Notes: generated by a model not told the origin, from the sequence alone. A stretch of DNA of 64,000 nt from an uncultured Chloroflexota bacterium (GCA_902791025.1 CADATZ010000001.1:62001-126000), one strand, 5' to 3'. Counted from the first letter of the stretch, positions 1-9,524 are shown. Numbers and translations: made by a program.

Positions 1-547
1 TCCCGAAGCCAAGGTATAACGCGAGCATAAAAGTGACGATATAAAGCCATGGTGAGAAAATCTTTACTTTTATCAGTACAGCTCCGCTTAATACCCGGAT
101 GATGAAGAGAATTCCAATGGTTATTATATCGATCAAAGGAATGTGTTTTAGTTTAAAGGAATAACCTATGTTGATGATAACCATGAAAATGCATAACAAA
201 AAAAAATGTTTATTTAGGAAAAAGGACATAATGAAAGCAGCTGTGAAAAGAAATACGCAGAAAATCTTTGCGTTGCGTATTGATATTTTTCCCGCAGCAA
301 TAGGACGGTATTTCTTCTGCGGATGGTTCCGGTCTGCATCTACATCAATAATGTCGTTGAGCACATAAACGCCGCTGGAAAGGATGCATAGTGTAATGAA
401 TCCGAGAAATGAGAGTATGATCGCTTTCAGGTCAAACAGACGGCGGTCAAAAAATAGCGGCGCAAAGATAAATGCGTTTTTTGCGTACTGTCTGGGCCGC
501 ATTTGATGAATATAAGGTGAAGATAATATTTTTTTTATTTTACCCAT
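1..547 (-). CDS. UbiA-family prenyltransferase (decaprenyl-phosphate phosphoribosyltransferase-like), 3' end outside window
   Basis: The minus-strand frame opens with ATG at 545-547 and stays open to the window edge, so only the first ~182 residues are visible. The start reads MGKIKKILSSPYIHQMRPRQ, a short cytosolic lead before the RPRQYAKN stretch typical of UbiA-fold enzymes acting on polyprenyl phosphate. The metal/diphosphate motif NDIIDVDAD follows a hydrophobic segment ending in SSGVYVLNDI, and further hydrophobic segments follow. In the family, this arrangement (RPRQ.AKN, NDxxDxxxD, H.KK.RPIAAG) is characteristic of decaprenyl-phosphate phosphoribosyltransferase-like proteins making arabinosyl or related lipid-linked sugars. 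The exact substrate cannot be told from the fragment. It is divergent from the gene at 684, leaving a 136-bp shared promoter region. Confidence 0.85.
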   Translation of the reverse strand, partial: MGKIKKILSSPYIHQMRPRQYAKNAFIFAPLFFDRRLFDLKAIILSFLGFITLCILSSGVYVLNDIIDVDADRNHPQKKYRPIAAGKISIRNAKIFCVFLFTAAFIMSFFLNKHFFLLCIFMVIINIGYSFKLKHIPLIDIITIGILFIIRVLSGAVLIKVKIFSPWLYIVTFMLALYLGFG

Positions 548-683
548 AATATAATAGTATACGCTAAAAATTAGCTTTGTTTGACAAATTTATCCTGTTT
601 TGAAACATAATAAGAATTTATTGGTATCTGATGTGAAAGAAATCTCAATTTGGCTTATAATAATCTATAATGGAGAATTACTA
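548..683. promoter_or_regulatory. Divergent intergenic promoter region
   Basis: AT-rich gap between the divergent prenyltransferase and the lipoprotein operon. It holds a TTGACA at 581-586 and a perfect TATAAT at 666-671 close to the lipoprotein start, but these two are not properly spaced with each other, so no promoter can be fixed with confidence. A GGAGA Shine-Dalgarno sits at 672-676, supporting ATG 684 over the upstream in-frame TTG at 600. Confidence 0.4.
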
Positions 684-2075
684 ATGAATATAAAAATAAC
701 GAAGAAATCGGCTTCAGCGAAAAAGCTTTTTATACATCTTATTATTACCGCCATATTTGTTTTTTTGTCCGGATGTTCAACAATTAGTGAAACCTTCCCT
801 TCTCTGAATGATCTAACGAAAAATTTTACAGCAAAATCAACAGAACAATCACTAAAAGATCCGGCAAATGTGTTGACTACCGTTCAGCCATCTATGGCTG
901 CCACAAGCGTTTCTGAAATCGCAGGTGGTAATACAGCAACTCCGGAGCCAACGCCTTCAATATATTCAATTCAATTATGGGTACCGCCGCAATTTGATAT
1001 AGAGCAGGACACACAGACAGGAGAAGCTTTTGCAGATGTGGTCTCTTCTTATATGGAAGAGAATCCTAATATAGAAATAACAGTACGAGTGAAGGCTGTG
1101 AGCGGAGATGGTAGCATGCTCAATACAGTTACAGCAGCCAATCAAATAGCGAAAGACGCTTTGCCCTCCCTGGCAATCATGTCTCATAGCGATGTTGAAA
1201 CGTGTGTGCAGCGCAATTTATTGCAGCCAATCGAAACAGGAATATTCTCAGATACCGGATCCTGGTTCAATTATGCGAAACAATCGGCAGTGTCTGATAA
1301 TAATACATATGCAATTCCGCTTTTTGGAGATGCTCTTGTTATAGCATACCGGAATTCAAAAATTGGTGCTGAATTGGGAGATTGGCATGATATTCTCGGA
1401 CGGGGGCTGCCGATTGACTTTACCCCTGCCTCTGCGAATTCAACTTTTGGACCCTTTATGTACCTATCTATGGGTGGGCAATTGATCAATGATCAGGGGC
1501 AGCCGTTTCTTGACCAGCAAAAGCTGTTGGATACACTGAATTTTTTTCTTGTCGGCAGTCAAAATGGTTCTTTCCCGCCTTCTATAGCTCAATTAGCAGA
1601 TCAGAATCAGGCATGGCAAAAATTTAATGATGGGACTTATTCGATTATCATTACCCCATTTTCAAGTTTTCGTCATTATAAATCATCAGAAATCAGTGTG
1701 CGCTCATTGCCTTTGCAGGTTAATTCTATTGAATATCCTATGATCAATACCTGGAATTTGGTAATGTTGGAGGATAACCCGTTCATTCAAGGGGAAGCAA
1801 TAAAATTTGCGGAATATCTGTCAAATGTAACGATCAATAACGATTTATCATTTTCTGCCGGATATCTGCCTGTACGGAATGGCGCCTCGGATGATTTATC
1901 AGATGATCCTGAATATGATTTAGTTCGTATGATATGTGAAAATGGAGTTTTAGTCCCTCATAATGCTGTATACAACAAAACAATTCCTGTTCTGAATAAT
2001 GCTGTAACTCAGGTCATAAAAGGTCAGGCAAGTCCTGAGAATGCTGCGAAAGAAGCTATTACAAGTTTGAATTAA
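684..2075 (+). CDS. Extracellular solute-binding lipoprotein (ABC family 1-like)
   Basis: 463-residue protein. The start at 684 is chosen because it has a Shine-Dalgarno and gives a proper lipoprotein signal: basic MNIKITKKSASAKK, a hydrophobic core, then lipobox FLSGC. A Ser/Thr/Pro linker (to about residue 90) leads into IQLWVPPQFD and a body resembling sugar-binding proteins: ENPNIEITVRV, LPSLAIMSHSDVETCVQRNLLQPIE, a central AYRNSKIG segment and a C-terminal VSEAIKFAEYL-like helix region. In the family such proteins capture sugars at the cell surface for ABC import. No permease or ATPase genes are adjacent; instead it heads an operon with three other membrane or surface proteins (gaps 15, -11 and 16 bp). 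It may therefore act as an adhesin or sensor rather than an importer subunit; that is inference. Confidence 0.75.
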   Translation: MNIKITKKSASAKKLFIHLIITAIFVFLSGCSTISETFPSLNDLTKNFTAKSTEQSLKDPANVLTTVQPSMAATSVSEIAGGNTATPEPTPSIYSIQLWVPPQFDIEQDTQTGEAFADVVSSYMEENPNIEITVRVKAVSGDGSMLNTVTAANQIAKDALPSLAIMSHSDVETCVQRNLLQPIETGIFSDTGSWFNYAKQSAVSDNNTYAIPLFGDALVIAYRNSKIGAELGDWHDILGRGLPIDFTPASANSTFGPFMYLSMGGQLINDQGQPFLDQQKLLDTLNFFLVGSQNGSFPPSIAQLADQNQAWQKFNDGTYSIIITPFSSFRHYKSSEISVRSLPLQVNSIEYPMINTWNLVMLEDNPFIQGEAIKFAEYLSNVTINNDLSFSAGYLPVRNGASDDLSDDPEYDLVRMICENGVLVPHNAVYNKTIPVLNNAVTQVIKGQASPENAAKEAITSLN

Positions 2076-2090
2076 TCACAAGGGGCAGAC

Positions 2091-2396
2091 ATGTCAAAAT
2101 ATATCACAGATAAACGTTATTTTATGATTCTTATATTGTTGATTTTGATCGTGGTTTTGCTCTTTATGGGAATCATTTTATGGCCTTCCCTTCCGCATCC
2201 ATTGTCAGACAGAACTCCTTTATATACACCTACAATCACCCCAACTCCGACTGAATTACCAACAAACTTTCCGAATGTTATCAGTGATTACTTTGATAAT
2301 CAAAACATGACCAATGGACTGCTTGCCGGCAGTGTGGTACTTGTCCTTATCATTTTGCTGGGTGTATTAATTTCAATTTGGAACAATGAAAAATAA
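2091..2396 (+). CDS. Small membrane protein with two TM segments and Thr/Pro linker
   Basis: 101-residue protein of unknown family. A short basic N-terminus (MSKYITDKR) precedes a strongly hydrophobic segment at about residues 11-32, a TPTITPTPTELPT linker at about 43-57, and a second hydrophobic segment at about 73-94 ending in a short polar tail. The linker would lie outside the cell if both ends are cytosolic. It starts 15 bp after the lipoprotein stop and its last codons overlap the start of the next gene by 11 bp, so translational coupling is likely. No enzymatic motif is visible. Confidence 0.65.
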   Translation: MSKYITDKRYFMILILLILIVVLLFMGIILWPSLPHPLSDRTPLYTPTITPTPTELPTNFPNVISDYFDNQNMTNGLLAGSVVLVLIILLGVLISIWNNEK

Positions 2397-3786
2397 AAAC
2401 AGACCTTTTTTTTATGAGAAAAAGAAAACCTCATTTGGAAAAATACTGTTAACTATTCTTGGTATAGTGTTTATCGTAACCCTTGCAGGGTATCAGATTC
2501 CCGGAATCAGGCAAAGAATCTCTGAACCTTTGTTTGCTGCGGGGTCGTTGATACTAAACGGAACGAAAGAAATAATCAATAAAACTCGTATGTATCATGA
2601 GCCGGAAAAAAAAAGGCAAACATACGATCCAATAGAACTGCCTGATAAAGAAGTTCTTTTTGCTGAAAGTCTTGAAAATTTATCCGCAATATCACAGGAA
2701 GATCCATTGGCGGACCTTCGGCAAACTCCAACTCCGTCTGAGTATTCCAGGGTTGCTGCATGGGAGTATCTTGATCCGAACCTGAATTATGCTGTTAATT
2801 CGAATGGGCAGCCATTGAGTGGTGCAGTCAATGTGAAACTTATTCCGCCTGTATTTGAGCACAGGGATCTTTTTAATGATGGTCCTGCAATACTCAGTGC
2901 CTGCCTTCGTTATTGGGGAATTGTAGCAAATCAATATGAAATTTCGCATATAATTCACCCTAAATCAACCGATCCTTTTGTTTCTTTTGATGATTTGCAG
3001 AAATATGTCACGGAGAATGTACCTGATTTACAGGTTCTAATCCGGATCAATGGTGATAAGGATACCGTTGTTGGTCTTCTGAAAGCCGGCATACCGGTTA
3101 TTTTGAAGATTCAGCAGAAAAGTATTTATCCATATTGGATCAATGATGATCACATGCAATGCAGGTATGTTTTAGTATTAGGGTATGACAGCGAAAACAA
3201 GGTTTTTAATTATCAGGATACAGCAAAGGGAAATACATTGGAGATCGCTGAATCGGAACTGTTGTCTGACTGGTATCCATATCAAAGAGAATACATGGTC
3301 ATTTATCCTGAAGAGAAGGATACAGAAGTGAGAGAAGTCCTTTCCGAAAATTATTTTGAAGAACTGAATTTGCAGCGTGCATTGACAAAATATCGTACTG
3401 ACAGTGAATTGCTTCCTAACAATCCTTATGCGCAATACAATTTCGGTGTTGTACTTCATAGGGATGGTGATAATAACGGTGCATGGGAGTTATTCGAAAA
3501 GGCAAAGGGACTTTTATTACCTCAGCGATTTTTGACCTATGAAACTGAAATGCTTCAAACAGCATTGGAACTTGGATATGGGGATGACCTGGAAAGATTG
3601 ACCTCAGACTTATTGGATAAAAACCCGGATGACGAGGTGCTGACCGTTTATCGCGGATGGGGTGAAATTCTTCGTAAAGATTATCAAAAGGGTGAGGAGT
3701 TTTTTAATAAAGCTGATAAAATCAATCCTAACAGCGATACGGTAATTTATGCGATAAAATATAAAGATACCATGCTGAACTATTAG
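2386..3786 (+). CDS. Membrane-anchored C39-fold (probable pseudopeptidase) plus TPR protein
   Basis: 466-residue protein. One N-terminal TM segment (about residues 18-38) is followed by a spacer and, from about residue 145, a domain resembling peptidase C39/papain-like proteins (PPVFEHRDLFNDGPAILSACLRYWG...ISHIIHPKSTDPFVSFDDLQKYV and a later YVLVLGYDSENKVFNYQD). In active members the start of the helix reads CGPA and the later strand begins GH; here the cysteine position is Asp165 and the histidine position is Arg260, so catalysis looks lost. The C-terminal third (from about 325) is helical with TPR-like spacing (AQYNFGVVLHRDGDNNGAWELFEKAKG; LTVYRGWGEILRKDYQKGEEFFNKADKINP). It probably acts as a surface binding or scaffold protein within this operon. 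Confidence 0.65.
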   Translation: MKNKNRPFFYEKKKTSFGKILLTILGIVFIVTLAGYQIPGIRQRISEPLFAAGSLILNGTKEIINKTRMYHEPEKKRQTYDPIELPDKEVLFAESLENLSAISQEDPLADLRQTPTPSEYSRVAAWEYLDPNLNYAVNSNGQPLSGAVNVKLIPPVFEHRDLFNDGPAILSACLRYWGIVANQYEISHIIHPKSTDPFVSFDDLQKYVTENVPDLQVLIRINGDKDTVVGLLKAGIPVILKIQQKSIYPYWINDDHMQCRYVLVLGYDSENKVFNYQDTAKGNTLEIAESELLSDWYPYQREYMVIYPEEKDTEVREVLSENYFEELNLQRALTKYRTDSELLPNNPYAQYNFGVVLHRDGDNNGAWELFEKAKGLLLPQRFLTYETEMLQTALELGYGDDLERLTSDLLDKNPDDEVLTVYRGWGEILRKDYQKGEEFFNKADKINPNSDTVIYAIKYKDTMLNY

Positions 3787-3802
3787 AGAAAGGTTTTCGA
3801 AA

Positions 3803-5209
3803 ATGAGTGAAAAAGATAAAACGATATTGATTGTGGTTTTAGCCTTCATTATTTTATTTGGATGTATGTTCATTTCATGCTGTGCGGGAAGTATGTTTTT
3901 TCTTACAAGGGCAGATAAAAACGCGATAATCGAATTATTGAATGATACTTCATACAATGGATTCACGAATTCGAATGAGGTTCAGTCCGGGACTGAGGCT
4001 GGTTATGATCAGGCAGGTATGGATATAAAAGATGAAAATGGTCTGTCAGAAGCTGAAAAAATAATCATAGATGCTACCGAGAAAACCAGAAATTTACATG
4101 TGGATCAGAAAATGGCTCCTGTTTATCAAACAGAAGACGAACTTCGCAGTTATATGATGACTCAAATGGACGATGTGACAGATGAAGAACTTGAAGAAGA
4201 ATTGGGACTCTATAACATTCTGGGGTTTGCACCAAATGATTTTGACCTTCGTCAGTTTTATGTCGATATGTATACAGAACAAATAGCCGGTTTTTATGAT
4301 CCTGAAGAAAACAAAATGTATTTGATTGAAGATGATTCACCTTATGACAATGCAAAAACCCTGGCTCATGAGTATACTCATTACCTGCAATACAATCATC
4401 CGGAATTTGAACCAGTGTTGAAATATGAGGATGATTTTTGTGAGGAGAATGGAGAAACCTGTGTCATTCTGGATGCTCTCATAGAGGGGGACGCTACATT
4501 GACAGAGAGCTTGATTGATGTTGATAAAATAATTGGAAAATATAAAAAAATATCTGATGAATCATCTGCCGCAAACAGCGATGTTTTTGATAATGCGCCA
4601 AAATATTTTCAGGATATGCTGTTGTTTCCATATATGTATGGTTATGATTTTGTCGCATATCATTATCTGAAAGGCGGTTTCGATAATGTTAATGATCTCT
4701 TCATCAACTTACCTCAAAGTGTTGAGCAGATAATCCATCCTGAAAAATATATGAAGGATATGCCGGTAAATATTACATTAGAACCGTTTCGATCGATTAT
4801 TTCAAATAATTTTGAAATTGTTCAGGAAGATGTGTTAAACGAATCTGATATAAAGATGATTTTGTCCAGTGGTTATAAGAAAGATTGGCAGCTTGATGAT
4901 CGACAGGCATCTGTGGCTGCTGATGGTTGGGGCGGTGGAGCATTTCTTTTTGCAAAAGAAGATGATTCTCCGTTGTTCTTTACAAAAATAGTTTGGGATA
5001 CTGAAAAAGATGCTGAAGATGCGGAAACGGCGTTTACTCTTTATTCAGATAAACGATTTGGAAAGCAGGTCGATAATAATGTGTGGAAGGATGATAATTC
5101 TATTGTTTACCTGATTCGTCAAGAAGATATTTTATATTGGATGATCCTTCCGGAAAATTTCGATTCAAAACAGATAATTGAATTACTGCAAAACGGCAGC
5201 TCTATCTGA
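3803..5209 (+). CDS. Membrane-anchored zinc metalloprotease (gluzincin-like, HEYTH)
   Basis: 468-residue protein. A single TM helix lies near the N-terminus (about residues 8-35, Cys-rich CMFISCC), so the bulk is extracellular. The zinc site is visible: LAHEYTHYLQY with H189, E190, H193, and a third-ligand candidate E228 in ALIEGDATL 35 residues later, the spacing expected of gluzincin-type proteases. The C-terminal ~100 residues (ADGWGGGAFLFAKEDDSPLFFTKIVWDTEKDAEDA) form a predicted mixed domain of unknown type. I cannot name the family. It ends the four-gene surface operon that begins at 684, 16 bp after the preceding stop, and may process the surface proteins encoded there. Confidence 0.7.
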   Translation: MSEKDKTILIVVLAFIILFGCMFISCCAGSMFFLTRADKNAIIELLNDTSYNGFTNSNEVQSGTEAGYDQAGMDIKDENGLSEAEKIIIDATEKTRNLHVDQKMAPVYQTEDELRSYMMTQMDDVTDEELEEELGLYNILGFAPNDFDLRQFYVDMYTEQIAGFYDPEENKMYLIEDDSPYDNAKTLAHEYTHYLQYNHPEFEPVLKYEDDFCEENGETCVILDALIEGDATLTESLIDVDKIIGKYKKISDESSAANSDVFDNAPKYFQDMLLFPYMYGYDFVAYHYLKGGFDNVNDLFINLPQSVEQIIHPEKYMKDMPVNITLEPFRSIISNNFEIVQEDVLNESDIKMILSSGYKKDWQLDDRQASVAADGWGGGAFLFAKEDDSPLFFTKIVWDTEKDAEDAETAFTLYSDKRFGKQVDNNVWKDDNSIVYLIRQEDILYWMILPENFDSKQIIELLQNGSSI

Positions 5210-5220
5210 ATAGTTTTGAT

Positions 5221-5328
5221 GTAACTGTTCAGTATCAGGTGCGCAGCACGCAGTACAGTTTCTTTGTATCAGCTTCGTACCAGCAAGAATTCTGTACTGT
5301 GTGTGACTCAACCTGATAAAATACTGAT
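5221..5328. repeat. Interspersed palindromic repeat, variant B core
   Basis: Starts with GTAACTGTTCAG, the terminal motif shared with the other repeats of this window, and carries a core pairing GCAGTACAGTTTCTTTG with CAAGAATTCTGTACTG. The outer arms TCAGTATCAGGT and ACCTGATAAAATACTGA are also near-complementary. The same core recurs at 37414 and 63136. No coding potential. Confidence 0.7.
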
Positions 5329-5334
5329 AAGGAT

Positions 5335-5376
5335 AGAAAAAACACTCCGATTTGATTATTTTGGAGTGTTTTTTCT
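5335..5376. terminator. Bidirectional intrinsic terminator
   Basis: Perfect 14-bp stem AGAAAAAACACTCC (5335-5348) / GGAGTGTTTTTTCT (5363-5376) with T runs on both strands, placed between the converging protease gene and the amylase gene. Confidence 0.85.
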
Positions 5377-5444
5377 ATTCAGAACCTGGGTTGAGTGAAT
5401 AAGGTGGGTTTCCTTCCTAACCCATATTGTAAAATTATGTTATT

Positions 5445-7532
5445 TTATTTTCTGTCTCGAACAAGAATTGCTGCGGAATGAGCCGGGAGCAGGAGAGGCA
5501 GATCCCCCATTTTTACCTTGCCCGCGAATTTCGGGACGTCGGACCAGCCGCTGTCATCCGTGATAAAAACGATGGAGAAGCTGTCTCCTTCTTTCGCGCC
5601 TACGTCGCGGAGACGCAGCGGAATATGGATGAGATCATTGCGGTTGTTGCAGACCGTCACGGCGCAGTCGTTTTCATTAAAACGGGCATAAGAGATCCAG
5701 CCGCTGCCGGCATCGAGCGTTTTGAAGGAACCATAGCGCAGCACCGGGTGTTCCAGGCGGAGCCGTGCCAGGTTGCGGTGCATGTCGATCAGGCTATGGT
5801 CTTCGCGTCCCCAGGGGTAGGTGCGGCGGTTGTCGGGATCGGTCCAGCCGACTTGTCCGGCTTCGTCGCCGTAATAGATCGTGGGTGCACCCGGCCAGGT
5901 CATCTGAATCACGACCGCTTCCCGGAAGACGCGCTTGTCGATCTTCTGACCGGCAGCTTCCGCTCCCATGTTGTTCAGACGCCCAACGGTATGATTGGTG
6001 CGGGTCAGGAAGCGGGAATGGTCATGATTGGAAAGCTCGTTCATCGCGCACTGCAGGGAGCTCCAGTCCATACGGGCCATGGTATCCTGCATGGTTTTGA
6101 AGAAACGTTCTCCATCCTGATAAAGCCCGTCATGGAAGTAGTCACTGTGCTTTTCCATGCCCGTCAGGAAATAGCTGAGCGGGTCCATGAATGCGTCGTA
6201 GTTCATCACGCTGTCCCACTGGTCGCCTTCCAGCCATTTGGCTGCGTTACCGTAATGTTCGGCGATGATCAGCAGGTTCGGGTTGACGGCCTTCACGCGT
6301 TCGCGGAACTCATGCCAGAATTTGTGGTTGAATTCCTCGCTGTGTCCCAGGTCGGCTGCCACATCCAGACGCCATCCATCGATGGAATAGGGGGGCTGTG
6401 CCCAGCGGCAGGCGATTTCAAAAATGCGCTCGCAAAGCTCGCGGGAGCCTTCATAGTTCAACTTCGGGAGTGTCGGATGGCCCCACCATGAGTCATAGGT
6501 GTTGTCATTGTCTTCCTGGAAGCGGAAGAACTGACGGTAGGGACTTGCCGCGGACTGCCAGGCACCGGGTGTTTCATATCCGGCTTTTTTGTAAATGCTC
6601 TTGGCGTCCATCCACGGTCCAAAGGAACCACAGTGGTTAAAGACACCGTCGATGATGATCTTCATCCCGCGGCTGTGCATTTCTTCGCATAGTTTCGCGA
6701 AAAGCTCATTACTCTTTTCGAGATTGGTCTGAGAAGTGACGCGGCGGATGTAGCGTGTCATCTCCCAGGCGTCGGTTTCTTCATCTGTTCCGTCCTCTTC
6801 GATGACTGCAAAGTGCGGATCGATGTGCTCATAGTCCTGGGTGTCATATTTATGGGAAGAGGGTGAAAGGAACAGCGGGTTGAAGTAGATGGCTTCCACG
6901 CCGAGAGACTGGAGATAGTCGAGCTTTTCCATCACACCCTGCAGATCCCCGCCGTAAAAGCAGCGGAAATCATCTGTGTGGGGAATGGCGTACCAGTTGT
7001 TGTATTTATGGATCGGGTCGCCTTCATAAGTGTATTCATTGGAGACCGGGTCATTCAGCGGATTGCTGTTGCGGAAGCGGTCGGTAAAGATTTGGTACTG
7101 AAGAGCACCCTTTGACCATTCCGGTGTGTGAAAGCCCGGGGTGATGCGAAATGCATGATTGAAATCGATAGATCGATCCCGGTTCATACGTCCGACGCTG
7201 AAGCGTTTGCAGAGGTAGCTGTCCCGTCCATTCTCAATCAGGAAACAATAGTAAACCGGCTGATCCTCACAGACGATCTCCGCTTCGTACCAGGTGAAGT
7301 ATTCATCTTCACGAACCGCGTCCATCGGGATGGGGTCGGGACGGTCCTTGATGAGAAGCCAGGTGTGGATGTCAGGAACTTTCTCGGTTCTCAGACGGAT
7401 CCTGACGGTATCACCGGCATCTGGTTCTGCGGGGGAACGGTAGGATTCTGTTTCATCGCTGAAAAGTGCTGAGAGAAAATCCTGCTCTTGCTGTGTCAAT
7501 TCAATTCGGCTTTCATTGTCGGACGCTTGCAT
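5445..7532 (-). CDS. GH13 alpha-amylase family enzyme (neopullulanase / cyclomaltodextrinase type)
   Basis: 695 residues, cytosolic (no signal peptide). An N-terminal beta-sandwich (about 35-130) as in neopullulanase-type enzymes precedes the TIM barrel beginning WSKGALQYQIFTDRF. All GH13 signature regions are present: DGVFNHCG, GWRLDVA with the nucleophile D390, LIIAEHYG with the acid/base E425, and SNHDHSRF with D504. Such enzymes hydrolyse alpha-1,4 (sometimes alpha-1,6) links in maltodextrins, pullulan or cyclodextrins. The gene starts 27 bp after the stop of the upstream branching enzyme and is surely cotranscribed with it, pointing to glycogen or maltodextrin metabolism inside the cell. 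The precise substrate preference is not readable. Confidence 0.9.
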   Translation of the reverse strand: MQASDNESRIELTQQEQDFLSALFSDETESYRSPAEPDAGDTVRIRLRTEKVPDIHTWLLIKDRPDPIPMDAVREDEYFTWYEAEIVCEDQPVYYCFLIENGRDSYLCKRFSVGRMNRDRSIDFNHAFRITPGFHTPEWSKGALQYQIFTDRFRNSNPLNDPVSNEYTYEGDPIHKYNNWYAIPHTDDFRCFYGGDLQGVMEKLDYLQSLGVEAIYFNPLFLSPSSHKYDTQDYEHIDPHFAVIEEDGTDEETDAWEMTRYIRRVTSQTNLEKSNELFAKLCEEMHSRGMKIIIDGVFNHCGSFGPWMDAKSIYKKAGYETPGAWQSAASPYRQFFRFQEDNDNTYDSWWGHPTLPKLNYEGSRELCERIFEIACRWAQPPYSIDGWRLDVAADLGHSEEFNHKFWHEFRERVKAVNPNLLIIAEHYGNAAKWLEGDQWDSVMNYDAFMDPLSYFLTGMEKHSDYFHDGLYQDGERFFKTMQDTMARMDWSSLQCAMNELSNHDHSRFLTRTNHTVGRLNNMGAEAAGQKIDKRVFREAVVIQMTWPGAPTIYYGDEAGQVGWTDPDNRRTYPWGREDHSLIDMHRNLARLRLEHPVLRYGSFKTLDAGSGWISYARFNENDCAVTVCNNRNDLIHIPLRLRDVGAKEGDSFSIVFITDDSGWSDVPKFAGKVKMGDLPLLLPAHSAAILVRDRK

Positions 7533-7559
7533 TTCGGTATTACTCCAATTCGTAAAAGA

Positions 7560-9524
7560 TTACTGCTTGTTTTCGTTAGATTTTTGTTCCGGGCTGTCAG
7601 GTCCGGGAAATTCGACGATCATTGCCTCAAAGGGGCGCAGATCATAGCACAGATGCCATTGATAGCCATCACATTCACCTTCATAGACCGGCAATTCCGG
7701 CACGCCGCCCAGTTCGCCGGGGCTGCCGCCGCCGGGGAGGCTGTCGTAGGTGTCAAAGACTCTGCGGTACCGTCCGCCAAAGGGGATGCCGCAGGTATAG
7801 CCGTCATGGCGTGAGGGGGAGAAGTTCAGGACAACAAGAACAGCTCCGTCATAGGTCCACGGATTGCGGCGGATGAAGCAGACGATATCACGGTCCGCGT
7901 CATTACGGTTAACCCATTCAAATGTGCGTGTATCTTTTGAATCGCTGTGGAGGGACGGATATTTCTTGTAGACTTCCAGCAGATTGCGGTAGCACTGCAT
8001 GATGTCGCGGTGGCCGAAGTCATCCGCGAGATGCCAGTCAATGCTTTCCGCGACGTTCCATTCCCGTTCCTGTGCAAAATCCTGTCCCATGAAGAGCAGC
8101 TTCTTGCCCGGATGGGTCATCTGATAGGTGTAGAGGACCTTCAGACCGCCGAAACGGTCCATAATGCTGCCGGGTGCTTTTTCGACCATAGAATGTTTGC
8201 CATATACAACTTCATCATGGGAAAGAACCAGCACATAGTTCTCGCTGAAGGCGTAGTCGACGGTGTGCGTAAGTTCGCCGTGATGCCAGCGGCGGTAGAC
8301 CGGGTCTTCCTTGATATAGCGCAGTGTGTCGTTCATCCAGCCCATGTTCCACTTGAGCGTGAAGCCGAGACCATTGCTGCGGACGTCAGCCGTGATACCC
8401 CATTCCGCGGAGGAATCTTCCGCGATGAGGTAACCGGTGGTCTTGCCGCAGACTTCGTAGTTGAGCTGGCGCATGAAATCCATAGACTCCAGGTTCATGC
8501 GGCCGCCGAACATGTTCGGACGCCATTCGGTACGGTCATAGTCGTTGTAAAGCATGGAAGCGACCGCGTCAACGCGCAGGGCGTCTACATGGAATTCGTT
8601 GATCCAATAAAAAGCGTTGGAGATGAGGAAGGAACGGACTTCCGGCTTGCCGTGATCGAAGGACATGGTACCCCATACCGGGAATTCCGAACGAAGCGGG
8701 TCGCTGTTTTCATACAGCCTGGTGCCGTCGAAGTGGACCAAAGCCCATTCATCCTTGCAGAAATGGGACGGGACCCAGTCAAGGATCACGCCGATGCCTG
8801 CCTGATGGAGTTTGTCGACGAAATAGCGGAAGTCATCCGGGGTGCCGTAGCGGCTGGTGGGGGCGTAGTAACCGGTGACCTGATATCCCCAGGAGAGGTC
8901 GAAGGGATATTCGCAGATGCCCATCAGCTCGATATGCGTGTAGCCCATGTATTTAATGTATGCCACCAGATCGTCTGCAAGCTGCGTATAGTTTAAAAAA
9001 CCGTCCTCGTCATATTCATCCCGATAGCCCTTTTTCCAGGAACCGAGGTGACATTCGTAAATGGCCATCGGGCGTTCGAGCACTTTGGTGTTGTCCCGCT
9101 GTGCCTGATATTCATCATCATGCCAGGTGTAATTGTTCAGCGAATGGACGATTGAAGCATTGGCGGGACGTTTTTCGGTACGGAAGGCCATTGGGTCGGA
9201 TTTCCAGCGGCGGACACCGTCAGCTCCGGTCACGATATAGCGGTAAGCGTCGCCTTCTCCGACTCCGGGAAGGAAACATTCCCATACACCGCCGTCAAAT
9301 TCCGCGCGGTGCATGCCGATTTCATTTTCCCAGCCGGTGCGGGCACAAATCACAGAAACATATTGGGCATTCGGCGCCCAGACGAGAAATCGCGTCCCCG
9401 ATTCTCCGTTTTCTGTATCCGGGTGTGCCCCGAGCTTCTTGTAGAGACCGTAGTTGGTCCCTTCATGAAAAAGGAAACTGTCAAAGTCTGTAAAAACTGT
9501 CTGCAGAGAGCTTTTTGTTTCCAT
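7560..9524 (-). CDS. glgB: 1,4-alpha-glucan branching enzyme
   Basis: 654 residues from ATG 9524, chosen for an AGGAGA Shine-Dalgarno at 9531-9536; an in-frame start 35 codons upstream lacks one. A CBM48-like N-terminal domain (YGLYKKLGAHP...GTRFLVWAPNAQYVSVI) precedes the barrel with YYAPTSRYGTPDDFRYFVD, VILDWVPSHF, DALRVDAVASM (nucleophile D319), LIAEDSS (acid/base E369) and VLVLSHDEVV. It creates alpha-1,6 branches in glycogen. The length matches ordinary GlgB. It is the first gene of a two-gene operon with the downstream GH13 hydrolase, and LacI-type operator candidates lie about 110-145 bp upstream of its start. Confidence 0.95.
   Translation of the reverse strand: METKSSLQTVFTDFDSFLFHEGTNYGLYKKLGAHPDTENGESGTRFLVWAPNAQYVSVICARTGWENEIGMHRAEFDGGVWECFLPGVGEGDAYRYIVTGADGVRRWKSDPMAFRTEKRPANASIVHSLNNYTWHDDEYQAQRDNTKVLERPMAIYECHLGSWKKGYRDEYDEDGFLNYTQLADDLVAYIKYMGYTHIELMGICEYPFDLSWGYQVTGYYAPTSRYGTPDDFRYFVDKLHQAGIGVILDWVPSHFCKDEWALVHFDGTRLYENSDPLRSEFPVWGTMSFDHGKPEVRSFLISNAFYWINEFHVDALRVDAVASMLYNDYDRTEWRPNMFGGRMNLESMDFMRQLNYEVCGKTTGYLIAEDSSAEWGITADVRSNGLGFTLKWNMGWMNDTLRYIKEDPVYRRWHHGELTHTVDYAFSENYVLVLSHDEVVYGKHSMVEKAPGSIMDRFGGLKVLYTYQMTHPGKKLLFMGQDFAQEREWNVAESIDWHLADDFGHRDIMQCYRNLLEVYKKYPSLHSDSKDTRTFEWVNRNDADRDIVCFIRRNPWTYDGAVLVVLNFSPSRHDGYTCGIPFGGRYRRVFDTYDSLPGGGSPGELGGVPELPVYEGECDGYQWHLCYDLRPFEAMIVEFPGPDSPEQKSNENKQ

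Noticed and set aside
5478..6491. Long plus-strand open frame (337 codons) opposite the GH13 gene
   Set aside because: It is antisense to a gene with full GH13 motifs, and its translation shows no recognisable family or RBS.
7947..8996. Long plus-strand open frame (349 codons) opposite glgB
   Set aside because: Antisense to clear branching enzyme motifs; a composition effect.
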